From Candidatus Margulisiibacteriota bacterium (GTDB lineage Bacteria > Margulisbacteria > Riflemargulisbacteria > GWF2-35-9): 47,611 nt of DNA. Location of the stretch: positions 1-47,611 of the forward strand of contig JAQURL010000011.1 in the NCBI GenBank assembly GCA_028715625.1, written 5' to 3'. Below the pieces are notes generated by a model. The model was not told where the DNA came from. It saw only the letters and a list, made by a program, of their open reading frames with translations, and ran no database searches. Made by a program: the position numbers and the translations under genes. Every line of letters starts with the position of its first letter. The stretch's first letter is position 1. Positions 32,533-41,564 of the stretch are shown here, piece after piece.

Positions 32533-34185
32533 ATGGGTGGCAAATTATTATCTTATAACGAAGACGCTTGGAAGAATCTCAATACCGGCGCTAAGGCCGT
32601 ATATGATGCCGTTAAAGTAACTCTGGGCCCCAGAGGACATAACGTTGTCATAGAAAAAAAATGGGGTTCCCCTACAATTACTAAAGACGGTGTAACCGTT
32701 GCCAAAGAAATCGAACTGAAAGAACCGTTTGAAAACATGGGCGCGCAATTGGTTAAAGAAATAGCTTCTAAAACCAACGATGTTGCCGGTGACGGTACAA
32801 CAACAGCTACGGTTCTTGGTTATGAAATATTTAAAGAAGGCCTGAAAATGGTAAACCGTGGAATGAACCCGGCTTCTTTGAAAAAAGGTATTGATAAAGC
32901 TGTGGAAGCCGCAATTAAAGATATTGCCGGCAGAAGCAAAAAAGTGGAAAAGAAGGAAGCTATTTCTCAGGTAGCCGCTATATCCGCTAACAATGATTTC
33001 GAAATCGGTAATCTCATAGCAGAAGCTATGGATAAAGTTGGTAAGGATGGTGTTATTACTGTTGAAGAATCAAAAGGGATAGAAACATCTCTTGATGTGG
33101 TTGAAGGTATGCAGTTTGATAAAGGTTATGTATCTCCTTATATGATTAATGACAGTGAAAGAATGGAAGCGATTCTTGATGATCCTTATATTCTTTTAAC
33201 TGACAAAAAAATATCTTCAATAAAAGATTTACTGCCAATTTTAGAGAAAATTGTAAACGTAGGCAGACCGTTGTTAATTATAGCCGAAGATCTGGAAGGT
33301 GAAGCGCTGGCGACTCTGGTTGTCAATAAACTGAGAGGCACGCTGAATGTAGTCGCTGTAAAAGCACCTGGTTTCGGAGACAGAAGAAAAGCCATGCTGC
33401 AGGATATCGCTATACTTACAGGTGGAACGGTAATTTCCGAGGAAACCGGTTCTACACTGGAAAATATCGATATTGAAATGCTGGGCAAAGCTAAAAAAGC
33501 TAAAGTAAGCAAGGAGTTGACTACTATAGTTGAAGGCGCAGGGACTCAGGAAGATATTGATGCGCGTATCGGCCAGATTAAAAAAGAACTGGAATTGTCC
33601 GATTCTTCTTACGATAAGGAAAAATTACAGGAAAGATTGGCCAAATTATCCGGCGGAGTAGCCGTGGTAAAAGCCGGAGCTGCGACCGAGACCGAGCTTA
33701 AAGAAAAGAAACACCGCATTGAAGATGCATTATCCGCGACCAGAGCGGCTGTAGAAGAAGGCATTGTTTCAGGCGGAGGAGTAACATTAATCCGCGCCAT
33801 AAAAGCTATCGAAAAAATGGAAAAGGATGTAACCAATCCTGATGAAATGGCCGGAGTGCTCATTGTAAAAAAAGCTCTGGAAGCTCCGTTAAATACAATT
33901 GCTTCAAACGCAGGTCTGGAAGGAGCTGTTGTTGTTGAAAAAGTCAAAGAGCTTAAAGACAATGAAGGATTTAACGCTTTGACACTTAAATATGAAGATC
34001 TGTTTAAAACAGGTATTGTTGATCCTGTTAAGGTAGTTCGTTCTTCTTTGCAGAATGCAGCCAGTATCGCTTCTATGCTTCTTACAACTTCAGTATTAAT
34101 AGCTGAAGAACCTGAAGAAGAAAAAGCGTCTGCTGGTGCCGGTATGAACCCTGGAATGGGTGGCGGCATGGGCGGAATGATGTAA
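32533..34185 (+). CDS. groEL: chaperonin GroEL
   Basis: The 550-residue 60-kDa chaperonin has all hallmarks: [20 protein letters not shown], the ATP-binding [34 protein letters not shown], and the equatorial [19 protein letters not shown]. The C-terminus ends in the Gly-Met tail [14 protein letters not shown], as in chamber-type GroELs. A strong ribosome site (AAGGAGG) precedes ATG. Only one groEL is seen here. An intrinsic terminator follows 20 bases after the stop. Confidence 0.98.
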   Translation: MGGKLLSYNEDAWKNLNTGAKAVYDAVKVTLGPRGHNVVIEKKWGSPTITKDGVTVAKEIELKEPFENMGAQLVKEIASKTNDVAGDGTTTATVLGYEIFKEGLKMVNRGMNPASLKKGIDKAVEAAIKDIAGRSKKVEKKEAISQVAAISANNDFEIGNLIAEAMDKVGKDGVITVEESKGIETSLDVVEGMQFDKGYVSPYMINDSERMEAILDDPYILLTDKKISSIKDLLPILEKIVNVGRPLLIIAEDLEGEALATLVVNKLRGTLNVVAVKAPGFGDRRKAMLQDIAILTGGTVISEETGSTLENIDIEMLGKAKKAKVSKELTTIVEGAGTQEDIDARIGQIKKELELSDSSYDKEKLQERLAKLSGGVAVVKAGAATETELKEKKHRIEDALSATRAAVEEGIVSGGGVTLIRAIKAIEKMEKDVTNPDEMAGVLIVKKALEAPLNTIASNAGLEGAVVVEKVKELKDNEGFNALTLKYEDLFKTGIVDPVKVVRSSLQNAASIASMLLTTSVLIAEEPEEEKASAGAGMNPGMGGGMGGMM

Positions 34186-34205
34186 TTAGTTAGAGGAGAA
34201 AAATA

Positions 34206-34238
34206 AAAAAAGCCCGCTACTGACAGCGGGCTTTTTTT
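34206..34238 (+). terminator. groESL intrinsic terminator
   Basis: AGCCCGCT (34211-34218), loop ACTGAC, AGCGGGCT (34225-34232), preceded by an A-run and ending in a T-run. The stem is 8 perfect pairs, extended by A-T pairs. Its loop and right arm contain the -35 box of the next promoter. Confidence 0.93.
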
Positions 34239-34248
34239 ATTTTATAAT
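34220..34248 (+). promoter_or_regulatory. promoter nested in the groEL terminator
   Basis: CTGACA (34220-34225, five of six consensus bases) lies in the loop and first base of the terminator's right arm. The spacer is exactly 17 bases and TATAAT is at 34243-34248. The next ATG is 11 bases further (34259), with no Shine-Dalgarno. Confidence 0.6.
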
Positions 34249-34258
34249 AACAACCGAC

Positions 34259-36250
34259 ATGACTTTTATCCAGTTTGTTCGAGATAATTTGTTCCTTCTT
34301 GAAATAATAATTGTTTCCGCATTGTTTTGTTTTTATTACCTTGTGGAAACAAAGGTTCCACCTTTGAAGCGAGCCATAAACGGCTTGCTGCTGGTGCTGA
34401 TTTTCGGCATTCCTATTTTTTTTACATCGGTTACCAGAAGCGTTTTTGAAGTAAATAAACTGCTCTTGCTCAGGTTTACGACTATTCTTATCGGTATGCT
34501 CTGGGTAACCAAGGCTTTGCTTGTAGATTATGAACAAAAAGAAGAGGATGAAGCGCATAAAGGTAAACCCTATTACAATTTTTTGGGGTTGCGCTGGTAC
34601 AAAACAGGGCTGGAAATTCCTATCGTTTTATGGCTTATACTTAACTTTATATCCACCCTGGTCAGTAGAAATATCTATGTATCCATTATAGGTGCTTATG
34701 ATCGCTGGGAAGGCATAATGACAGTAATCAATTATGCGTTTCTGGTCCTGATTTTTGCCAAAATGGTAGATTCTATAAGATTATTTTACTGGATTTTTTT
34801 CTCTTTTATTATTTCAGCTTCCATGAGCGCCATATATGGTATTTTCCAAAGTGCCGGCATGGACTTCATGCAATGGTCCGCGGATGCCACAGCCAGAGCT
34901 TTCGGCAGCATAAATAATCCTGTACATTATGGGCCTTATATCGGCATGATGATCACCTTGGCTTTCGGTTATATGCTGCAAGTCAAACATTTCCAGGATA
35001 AAATGAAACCCATCCTTTATCATATTTTATATTATGTCTCATTTGTTCTGACCATTGTTATTTATTACGCTATGTTTTTATCCTGGGGCAGGGGAACATG
35101 GCTGGGTTTTCAGGGAGCACTAACATTCTTCCTGCTGTTTATTACCAAACTGTTTGATTCCAGCGATAAAAAAAGTTTTTTTATGGATTTTATTTTTACC
35201 ATTCTGATAGTTGCCGTTACTTATGTGGTTGTTTTGTTCAAAGTTTATAAAGTAATGCCAATTATTATACTGCCAGCTGTCTTCGCAGTTTTTGCATTCT
35301 ATTATTATTGGATAGTCAAAATCTGTAAGAAATCACCACTGAACTTTGTAGAACGTATAATAATCATCATTTTAGCTTATCAAATACAGCAAATATCCAT
35401 AAGTTTTATATATTTTCTATATTATATGTTATGTTTGGCAATCCTCTTTTTTATTCATATCAAAGTCCACAAAAAAGAAAGCATTTTTTTACAGAACAGA
35501 CTGGTTATGGTCGTATTATTCAGCTTTGGGTTCATTCTGATAGCGCCGACAGTAACGGATTTCCTTATTTATCTGTTTTTTCTCTGCTCAGGCTACATTT
35601 TGACCCTGTTTTATTCCTTGATAAAAGATAAATCGGCTGTAATTGTGGGTGGTGGAGTAATAATTATTATTTGTCTGATAATTCTTGTTCCCCAGCATTC
35701 TTTGTTTCAGAAAATTCTGGAAGCCAAAAAAGGTAATACCAGTCACGTTATAGATACTGCCACAAACAAAATCAATTCGTATAAAACAGAAGCCATCTCC
35801 GGCAAGTCAGCGCGTATGAGCATGTGGAAAAGCGGTATTGTCTGGGGTTTGAAGAATCCTCTATTCGGTACCGGCCCGGATACGGTTAAGGAAATGTATC
35901 CTTTTTATCGTAGGGTTGAATACGCCAGGCTGGAAGGAGGCCATAATCTTACTCCTGACCGTTTGCATAACGAATATGTCAATACTCTGGCCACCACAGG
36001 CGTAACGGGCTTAATTTTGCGTTACATAGTTTTTATAGGGGTTTATTTATTTTTGATTGTCAGTTATCTATATAAAAATTTGAAAAATCCCTCATATTAT
36101 TTAATATTAAGCACATTGACCGGATTTATTTTTTATCAGGGCCAGGTGTTGTTTAATTTCGGAGTGGTTGCCACCGCTTCTTTAAATTACATGTTAATGG
36201 GCCTTGGACTGGCCATAGGTTATTATAATTTGGGTAATAAAAATGAATAA
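34259..36250 (+). CDS. O-antigen ligase/polymerase (WaaL/Wzy-type) membrane protein
   Basis: A 663-residue protein with about 13-15 membrane segments. Family features are the region SRNIYVSIIGAYDRWEGIMT, NNPVHYGPYIGMMITLAFGY, SWGRGTWLGFQGALTFF, and the large outside loop with FGTGPDTVKEMYPFYRR and DRLHNEYVNTLATTGVTGLI. The last carries the conserved His-Asn-x-Tyr motif of O-antigen ligases. It would join or polymerise polysaccharide units on the periplasmic face. It starts a run with a TPR protein and an undecaprenyl-phosphate sugar transferase. Ligase versus polymerase cannot be decided. Confidence 0.87.
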   Translation: MTFIQFVRDNLFLLEIIIVSALFCFYYLVETKVPPLKRAINGLLLVLIFGIPIFFTSVTRSVFEVNKLLLLRFTTILIGMLWVTKALLVDYEQKEEDEAHKGKPYYNFLGLRWYKTGLEIPIVLWLILNFISTLVSRNIYVSIIGAYDRWEGIMTVINYAFLVLIFAKMVDSIRLFYWIFFSFIISASMSAIYGIFQSAGMDFMQWSADATARAFGSINNPVHYGPYIGMMITLAFGYMLQVKHFQDKMKPILYHILYYVSFVLTIVIYYAMFLSWGRGTWLGFQGALTFFLLFITKLFDSSDKKSFFMDFIFTILIVAVTYVVVLFKVYKVMPIIILPAVFAVFAFYYYWIVKICKKSPLNFVERIIIIILAYQIQQISISFIYFLYYMLCLAILFFIHIKVHKKESIFLQNRLVMVVLFSFGFILIAPTVTDFLIYLFFLCSGYILTLFYSLIKDKSAVIVGGGVIIIICLIILVPQHSLFQKILEAKKGNTSHVIDTATNKINSYKTEAISGKSARMSMWKSGIVWGLKNPLFGTGPDTVKEMYPFYRRVEYARLEGGHNLTPDRLHNEYVNTLATTGVTGLILRYIVFIGVYLFLIVSYLYKNLKNPSYYLILSTLTGFIFYQGQVLFNFGVVATASLNYMLMGLGLAIGYYNLGNKNE

Positions 36251-37340
36251 CAAGGTTTTGGCTAAAGATACACGGTATATTATTTTAACCGTCCTTTTGT
36301 TTTTAGGTTGTGTGGGATTATGGCAGAGTCTTCTTCCCTGGCTTGCGGAATATAATTACCGTGCAGGCTTTGTCGCCAATACTTATAGAAAATTTCCGGA
36401 ATCGATCGGATATTTGGATAAGGCCTTTAAATACGCACCCTGGGAAACTTATTATCTTATAACCCAGGTCAAGAATTACGAAGAAATGTCCAGGATTGTC
36501 GACCCTTTACCGGAAAAAGTAGCCTGGTTAAATAAGGCAAAAAGTATGTATAATTATATGCTCAGGATAAATCCGACGAATCCTTGGTACTACAACGGGT
36601 TAGCCTCTATTGATCTGGCTCTGTTCAATTTAAGCCAGACTGTTGAGGAAAGAAAAAAGTTTTTTGAAGAGGCTGGTGAAGCTTATAAAAAGGCTGCTAA
36701 TATTGATACAAAGAACCCCTTGTTTCAAATGTCTCTGGCTTATTATTATCACCGTTCCGGTAAGATTGATGAGGCCTATAAACTTTATCAGAAATGTGTC
36801 AAGCTTGATGACTGGTTCGTTGAGGCTTATTACAATATGGCAGAAATAGATTTAATGCGCAACAATGTAGAAAGCGCCATTAGGAATTTTGAAGGCATGG
36901 CTGCTGCCGACAGAGCAAATTATGATGCCGAGAACAAACGGTACGGCGAATGGGTTAAAGGCGGAAATTTTAATAACTACCGGGCAAAATTGGCAGAAAT
37001 TTATTTGAGCCAGAAAAATTTTCCCAAAGCCATTGAATTTTTTAAATGGGCCGCTGAAGCCAGACCTGACGATCCAAAAATCTGGAGAGGACTAGGTGTC
37101 TCATATCATCAGGCTGGTCAGCTGGAAATGGCTATTTACGCTTATAAACAGGCAATAACCTTTGACCCGGAACTGAACGATATTTATAAATATTTGGGTT
37201 ACCTTTACTACAATGTGGGTCTTTTCAACAGCAGCATAGAGAATTTAAGAAAATATCTGAGCGTCAACCCAGGTGACGAAAAAGCCCGGATGGATTTAGG
37301 CAGGATTATAGCTGTTTCCAGCCGTTTCAAACCCAATTAA
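36243..37340 (+). CDS. membrane-anchored TPR protein
   Basis: An N-terminal hydrophobic segment (ILTVLLFLGCVGLWQSLLPW) anchors 365 residues with about six tetratricopeptide repeats between residues 115 and 355. Examples are FQMSLAYYYHRSGKIDEAYK, VEAYYNMAEIDLMRNNVESA, IWRGLGVSYHQAGQLEMAIY and IYKYLGYLYYNVGLFNSSIE. TPRs are protein-docking scaffolds. It overlaps the ligase gene by 8 bases; many O-antigen ligases carry a C-terminal TPR region, so this may be the split-off equivalent of that part. Confidence 0.88.
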   Translation: MNNKVLAKDTRYIILTVLLFLGCVGLWQSLLPWLAEYNYRAGFVANTYRKFPESIGYLDKAFKYAPWETYYLITQVKNYEEMSRIVDPLPEKVAWLNKAKSMYNYMLRINPTNPWYYNGLASIDLALFNLSQTVEERKKFFEEAGEAYKKAANIDTKNPLFQMSLAYYYHRSGKIDEAYKLYQKCVKLDDWFVEAYYNMAEIDLMRNNVESAIRNFEGMAAADRANYDAENKRYGEWVKGGNFNNYRAKLAEIYLSQKNFPKAIEFFKWAAEARPDDPKIWRGLGVSYHQAGQLEMAIYAYKQAITFDPELNDIYKYLGYLYYNVGLFNSSIENLRKYLSVNPGDEKARMDLGRIIAVSSRFKPN

Positions 37341-37345
37341 CCGAG

Positions 37346-38764
37346 ATGCTTAATATTTCTTTCGGAATAGTCATCGATCTGATCATTATCAATCTTTCCT
37401 ACATAATTGCTTATATTATAAAATTTAAATTAAAATTTACCTCTTTTTTTATTATTCACTGGGGTAATTATTATCCTCATGCCCAGCTAGAACCTTATTT
37501 ACAGTCTTTATATATTATCAGTATTATCTGGATAATCTCACTGGTATTTTTTAAAGTTTATGAAGAAAGAAGTGGCATTCTGGCCGGTATTGAAGAATTT
37601 TTAAAAATATCCAAAGCCGGTTTTATGGCAACATTTTTTGTTTTAGCCAGTATGGTCATTATCAGTTACTTCCCCAAGTCTCGTTTTGTTTTGTTCTACG
37701 CCTTGTTCATAAATATTGTTTTCATGACAGCCGCGCACAGTATCTTGTTTTATATGTTTCATCATGTCTTTATAAAAAAAGATACTTTAAAAAAAGTATT
37801 AATAATCGGAACTGATGAAACAGCTCAGTCATTATATGAAAGACTGGTTTTGGACAAAAAACATCATTATGAAGTTATAGGAGCAATCGGTGAGAAACCA
37901 AAAAAGCTTTTATACTCCGTAGAAAAAACCTTTGTTCATCAGGGTTCATATGAGCAACTCTGGGAAATTATTGAAAAACGGCAGATAAGTGATGTTTTTA
38001 TTGCCAGCACAGGTTTGAGCCGCAAAGAAGTGTCGGATATAATTGATCCTCTCATCGATAAAGGTTTGAGTATCAGGATAATTCCTTCTTTTTATGATGT
38101 GGTATCCAATAAAATAGAAACAACCGATGATATCGGTATTCCGTTATTTTCTGTAAAGTCAAACGCCTTGAAACCGAGTCAATCTGTTGAAAAACGCATA
38201 TTGGACGTTGTTTTGTCTGCACTTTTTTTGGTTATATCCAGTCCGCTTTTTCTGCTTATCAGCATCTTGTTGAAACTGGAAAACAAGGGTCGGGTTATTT
38301 ATAAACAGGAAAGAGTCGGTAAAAATGATAAAATTTTTATTATGTACAAATTTCGTTCCATGCCCGAAGGAACTGAAAAAGAAACAGGGCCGATAATACA
38401 GACAACCGACCATATTGACCGCTCCACAAAGTTAGGGAAATTTATTCGCCGCACATCTCTGGATGAATTGCCGCAGTTCTGGAATATTTTAAAAGGTGAA
38501 ATGAGTCTTGTTGGGCCCAGACCGGAAAGACCTTTCTTCGTTGACCAGTTCAAAAAGGAGATACCGGACTATGACAAACGCCATAAAGTACTGCCGGGAC
38601 TGGCCGGCTGGGCTCAGGTAAACGGTAGGGCCGCGCTTTCCACCAGAACAGATGAGAAATTGATGTATGATTTGTATTACATCAATAACTGGTCTCTGAG
38701 CTTTGACATAAAAATTTTAATCAGGACTATGCTATATGTGATCACATGGCGCGGCGCATACTAA
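37346..38764 (+). CDS. undecaprenyl-phosphate sugar phosphotransferase
   Basis: It has the full polyisoprenyl-phosphate hexose-1-phosphate transferase layout: four N-terminal membrane helices, a Rossmann-like domain (KKVLIIGTDETAQSLYERLV), another membrane hairpin at KRILDVVLSALFLVISSPLF, and the catalytic C-terminal domain. The last has YKQERVGKNDKIFIMYKFRS, IRRTSLDELPQFWNILKGEM, SLVGPRPERPFF and LPGLAGWAQVNGR. Length of 472 residues is typical of WbaP/WcaJ/EpsE-type initiators. It would transfer a sugar-1-phosphate to undecaprenyl phosphate, starting a polysaccharide unit. The sugar is unknown. Confidence 0.92.
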   Translation: MLNISFGIVIDLIIINLSYIIAYIIKFKLKFTSFFIIHWGNYYPHAQLEPYLQSLYIISIIWIISLVFFKVYEERSGILAGIEEFLKISKAGFMATFFVLASMVIISYFPKSRFVLFYALFINIVFMTAAHSILFYMFHHVFIKKDTLKKVLIIGTDETAQSLYERLVLDKKHHYEVIGAIGEKPKKLLYSVEKTFVHQGSYEQLWEIIEKRQISDVFIASTGLSRKEVSDIIDPLIDKGLSIRIIPSFYDVVSNKIETTDDIGIPLFSVKSNALKPSQSVEKRILDVVLSALFLVISSPLFLLISILLKLENKGRVIYKQERVGKNDKIFIMYKFRSMPEGTEKETGPIIQTTDHIDRSTKLGKFIRRTSLDELPQFWNILKGEMSLVGPRPERPFFVDQFKKEIPDYDKRHKVLPGLAGWAQVNGRAALSTRTDEKLMYDLYYINNWSLSFDIKILIRTMLYVITWRGAY

Positions 38765-39426
38765 TACTTTTACTTATCATTTCATTCTGTTTTGCCTTTG
38801 ATTATGAAGTAATCAAGAACAGACAGAACCAGGATGACATCACTACAATTTATTTAAATAATAAAGAGGTTTTATCCCTGATGGGGGCTGATGTGGTATC
38901 TTTGAAGAAAGCTTATTCGTTTATAGCCAGGCTTATGCAGTTTGATCAGTTAAATTATGACGAAAAAGATATTACGGTAAGAAAAATCCAGGCAAATCAG
39001 TATATTATTCTCTGGAGTGATCAGAAACTTTTAAGCTTTAATGAACAGGACAAGCTTTTAAATGATGCCCGCGGAAATAGTCTGGATAAACTCCGGAAGT
39101 TTGTAGAATCAATTAAAACAAGCGACAGGCCGGCCCAAATAATATTACCGCAAAGGAGTTTTAATATCCGTCAGATAACTCAGATCAAAGAGATAAATAT
39201 TAATATGCCCAAAGACAGCAAATTTTTTCCTGCTGTCCATCCCTCATTGCCTTTGGGCACAAAATTAAGGGTCTTGAATCCCTCCAAAGACTGGAGTATA
39301 GTGGTGCAAATTGTAAAAAATGATAATCTGGGTTTAGAAAACAGCCTGGGATTGAATGCCAGGGCAATAAGTGCTTTAGGATTTGATAATCAGGCTGTTC
39401 CGGTGATAAGGACACAACTTTTATGA
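38746..39426 (+). CDS. exported protein with RlpA-like double-psi beta-barrel
   Basis: The signal peptide RRILILLLIISFCFAFDYEV starts a 226-residue protein. The C-terminal 75 residues (AVHPSLPLGTKLRVLNPSKD then WSIVVQIVKNDN and LGLNARAISALGF) follow the RlpA/DPBB pattern: a small-residue LPLGTKLRVxN, a VVVxIxD-like strand and the final alpha segment ending in LG. In active RlpA the DPBB holds an acidic catalytic residue; here the expected Asp-Arg-Gly-Pro is replaced by KNDNLGLEN, so lytic activity is doubtful. It overlaps the sugar transferase by 19 bases and gltX by 4. Confidence 0.7.
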   Translation: MARRILILLLIISFCFAFDYEVIKNRQNQDDITTIYLNNKEVLSLMGADVVSLKKAYSFIARLMQFDQLNYDEKDITVRKIQANQYIILWSDQKLLSFNEQDKLLNDARGNSLDKLRKFVESIKTSDRPAQIILPQRSFNIRQITQIKEININMPKDSKFFPAVHPSLPLGTKLRVLNPSKDWSIVVQIVKNDNLGLENSLGLNARAISALGFDNQAVPVIRTQLL

Positions 39427-40865
39427 ATAAACAGGTTAGAGTCAGGTTTGCGCCAAGCCCCACGGGAAATCTGCATATCGGCAGCGCCCGTACAGCTCTT
39501 TTTAATTTTTTATTTGCCAAATATAAAAAAGGAAAGTTTATTCTGAGAATAGAAGACACAGACCTGCAAAGGTCAAAAAAGGAATATGAAGAAGATATTT
39601 TGGCCGGGCTTAAATGGCTGGGTATAGAGTGGGATGAAGGCCCGTTAGTGGGCGGAGATTATGGCCCTTATTATCAAAAAGAACGTTGGCAGCAAGGTAT
39701 ATACAAAAAGTATGCGGACGAACTGGTAAGGGAGGGGAAGGCTTACTATTGTTTCTGTGAACAGCAGAAGGAACAGGATAAAGATGATAACGAAGAACAG
39801 CACCAGGTTATGAAATACAGCGGTCATTGCCGAAATTTGTCTGAGCAGGAGGTAATAACCAAACTGGCGCAACACAAGCCCTATGTAGTTCGTTTTAAAG
39901 TTCCGGAAGAAGTTCTTACCTTTCATGATCTGGTTAGAGGCGATATCAGTTTTGATATGGCTTTACAGGGAGACATGGTCATACTGAGGTCCGGAGGCAT
40001 GCCTACATATAATTTCGCTGTGGTTATCGATGATCTGGAAATGCAGATTACACATATTGTCAGGGGAGAAGACCATATCAGCAATACTCCTAAACAAATT
40101 CAGCTCTATCAGGCGTTAGGTCATAAGGAACCTGAGTATGCTCATTTATCAATAATCCTTGGGCCGGACAGGGCCAAGCTCAGCAAACGTCATGGCGCTA
40201 AATCTGTAAGTGAATTTAAAAATGAAGGGTTTTTAGCTGAAGCTGTGTTCAATTTTTTGTCCGTATTGGGGTGGTCGCATCCTTCGGATAAGGAAATTCT
40301 TTCCAGAGAAGAATTATATTCCGGTTACACCCTGGAAAGGGTGAGTAAGAGTAATTCCATTTTTAATCTGGAAAAGTTAATTTGGATGAACGGACAGTAT
40401 ATCCGGGCTTTGGCAAATGACCGGTTGTTTGCGGAGCTTAAACCTTTTATAAAATATAAAATAGATAAATATAATAATGAGCAGTGGTTATCTATCGTCG
40501 ATTCTGTGAAGGAAAAACTGAGTCTGCTGACTGACATTAACGAACAGATAGCTGTTTATTTTGAAGAAAACATCAGTTATCAGAATGAACAGCATGATGT
40601 GGGTGTCCTGGAAATACTCAGTGACTATATGGACCTGCTGGCAAAAAGTTCTTTCACTATCGAAGAGTTAACTCAAATAACCAATGATTTTGTAAAGGAG
40701 CGAAAAATCAGTAAAGGCCAGCTTTTTCATGGGTTACGCTATGCTGTTACCGCGCAACCTAAAGGCCCGGCCCTTTTCAAGCTTCTACATGTTCTCGGTA
40801 AGGATATTACCTGCAAAAGAATTAAGGAATTTTTGAGCTATGCCCAAAGTAATTCTCGGACTTAA
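39423..40865 (+). CDS. gltX: glutamyl-tRNA synthetase
   Basis: Class I synthetase charging tRNA-Glu. The HIGH motif is in FAPSPTGNLHIGSARTALFN (residues 9-28) and the KMSKS equivalent is KLSKR (252-256). Other family marks are FILRIEDTDLQRSKKEYEED, GGMPTYNFAVVIDDLEMQIT and RGEDHISNTPKQIQLYQALG. Length of 480 residues is standard. Overlap of ATGA with the preceding gene implies coupled translation. It could be discriminating or not; this cannot be settled from sequence alone here. Confidence 0.97.
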   Translation: MNKQVRVRFAPSPTGNLHIGSARTALFNFLFAKYKKGKFILRIEDTDLQRSKKEYEEDILAGLKWLGIEWDEGPLVGGDYGPYYQKERWQQGIYKKYADELVREGKAYYCFCEQQKEQDKDDNEEQHQVMKYSGHCRNLSEQEVITKLAQHKPYVVRFKVPEEVLTFHDLVRGDISFDMALQGDMVILRSGGMPTYNFAVVIDDLEMQITHIVRGEDHISNTPKQIQLYQALGHKEPEYAHLSIILGPDRAKLSKRHGAKSVSEFKNEGFLAEAVFNFLSVLGWSHPSDKEILSREELYSGYTLERVSKSNSIFNLEKLIWMNGQYIRALANDRLFAELKPFIKYKIDKYNNEQWLSIVDSVKEKLSLLTDINEQIAVYFEENISYQNEQHDVGVLEILSDYMDLLAKSSFTIEELTQITNDFVKERKISKGQLFHGLRYAVTAQPKGPALFKLLHVLGKDITCKRIKEFLSYAQSNSRT

Positions 40866-41556
40866 TATAGATCATGTTGCTACTCTGAGACAGGCCAGAA
40901 AAGGCTTTGAGCCTGATCCGCTGGAAGCTGCGCTTATCGCGCAAAAAGCGGGCGCTGATCTGATAACAATTCATTTAAGAGAAGACCGTCGGCACATTCA
41001 GGATAATGATGTCCTGAGGATTAAGCAAGCTATATCCGTTCCCCTGAATCTGGAAATGGCCCCTGTACCCGAAATTGTGGACATTGCTTTAAAAGTTAAA
41101 CCCCATAAAGTGACGTTAGTGCCGGAGAAAAGGCAGGAGCTGACTACCGAAGGTGGCTTGGATGTGGTAAAAAATTTTGAGAAAATAAAAAAAATTAACA
41201 GCAGGTTCCAGAAGGCCGGGATAATCGTGAGCCTGTTTATTGAGGCGCAGAAAAAGCAGATAAAGGCTTCCAAAGATAGCGGCGCTCCCTCAATTGAATT
41301 GCACACAGGCCGATATGCGGAAAGTTCCGGGCTGAAACAGCAAAAGGAACTGGAAAAATTACAAGAAGCTGTAGCTTATGCTCAAAGTATAGGTCTGGCA
41401 GTGCATGCAGGCCATGGACTGAATTATGAAAATACAGCCGCGGTTGCCGCGATTAAAGGGATTGAAGAACTTAATATAGGTCATAGTATTATTTCCAGCG
41501 CGGTTCTGCTAGGCTTGCCTCAGGCCATAAAAAATATGAAACAAAATATGCTATAA
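40840..41556 (+). CDS. pdxJ: pyridoxine 5'-phosphate synthase PdxJ
   Basis: PdxJ condenses 1-deoxyxylulose-5-phosphate with aminoacetone phosphate in the DXP-dependent vitamin B6 pathway. The start [17 protein letters not shown] is diagnostic, followed by [68 protein letters not shown] and [10 protein letters not shown]. Length is 238 residues. It overlaps gltX by 26 bases. Its stop codon is part of the -10 box of the next gene. Confidence 0.97.
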   Translation: MPKVILGLNIDHVATLRQARKGFEPDPLEAALIAQKAGADLITIHLREDRRHIQDNDVLRIKQAISVPLNLEMAPVPEIVDIALKVKPHKVTLVPEKRQELTTEGGLDVVKNFEKIKKINSRFQKAGIIVSLFIEAQKKQIKASKDSGAPSIELHTGRYAESSGLKQQKELEKLQEAVAYAQSIGLAVHAGHGLNYENTAAVAAIKGIEELNIGHSIISSAVLLGLPQAIKNMKQNML

Positions 41557-41557
41557 T
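41552..41557 (+). promoter_or_regulatory. -10 box before the clpC-like gene (leaderless start)
   Basis: A consensus TATAAT overlaps the pdxJ stop codon and ends 7 bases before the ATG at 41565. No Shine-Dalgarno and no convincing -35 are visible, so support is partial. Confidence 0.4.
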
Positions 41558-41564
41558 TAGATCC

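Noticed and set aside
33609-34169. 186-residue open frame antisense to groEL
   Set aside because: It is Ser/Pro/Thr-rich in the manner of a codon-bias shadow, has no ribosome site, and groEL is unquestionable on the other strand.
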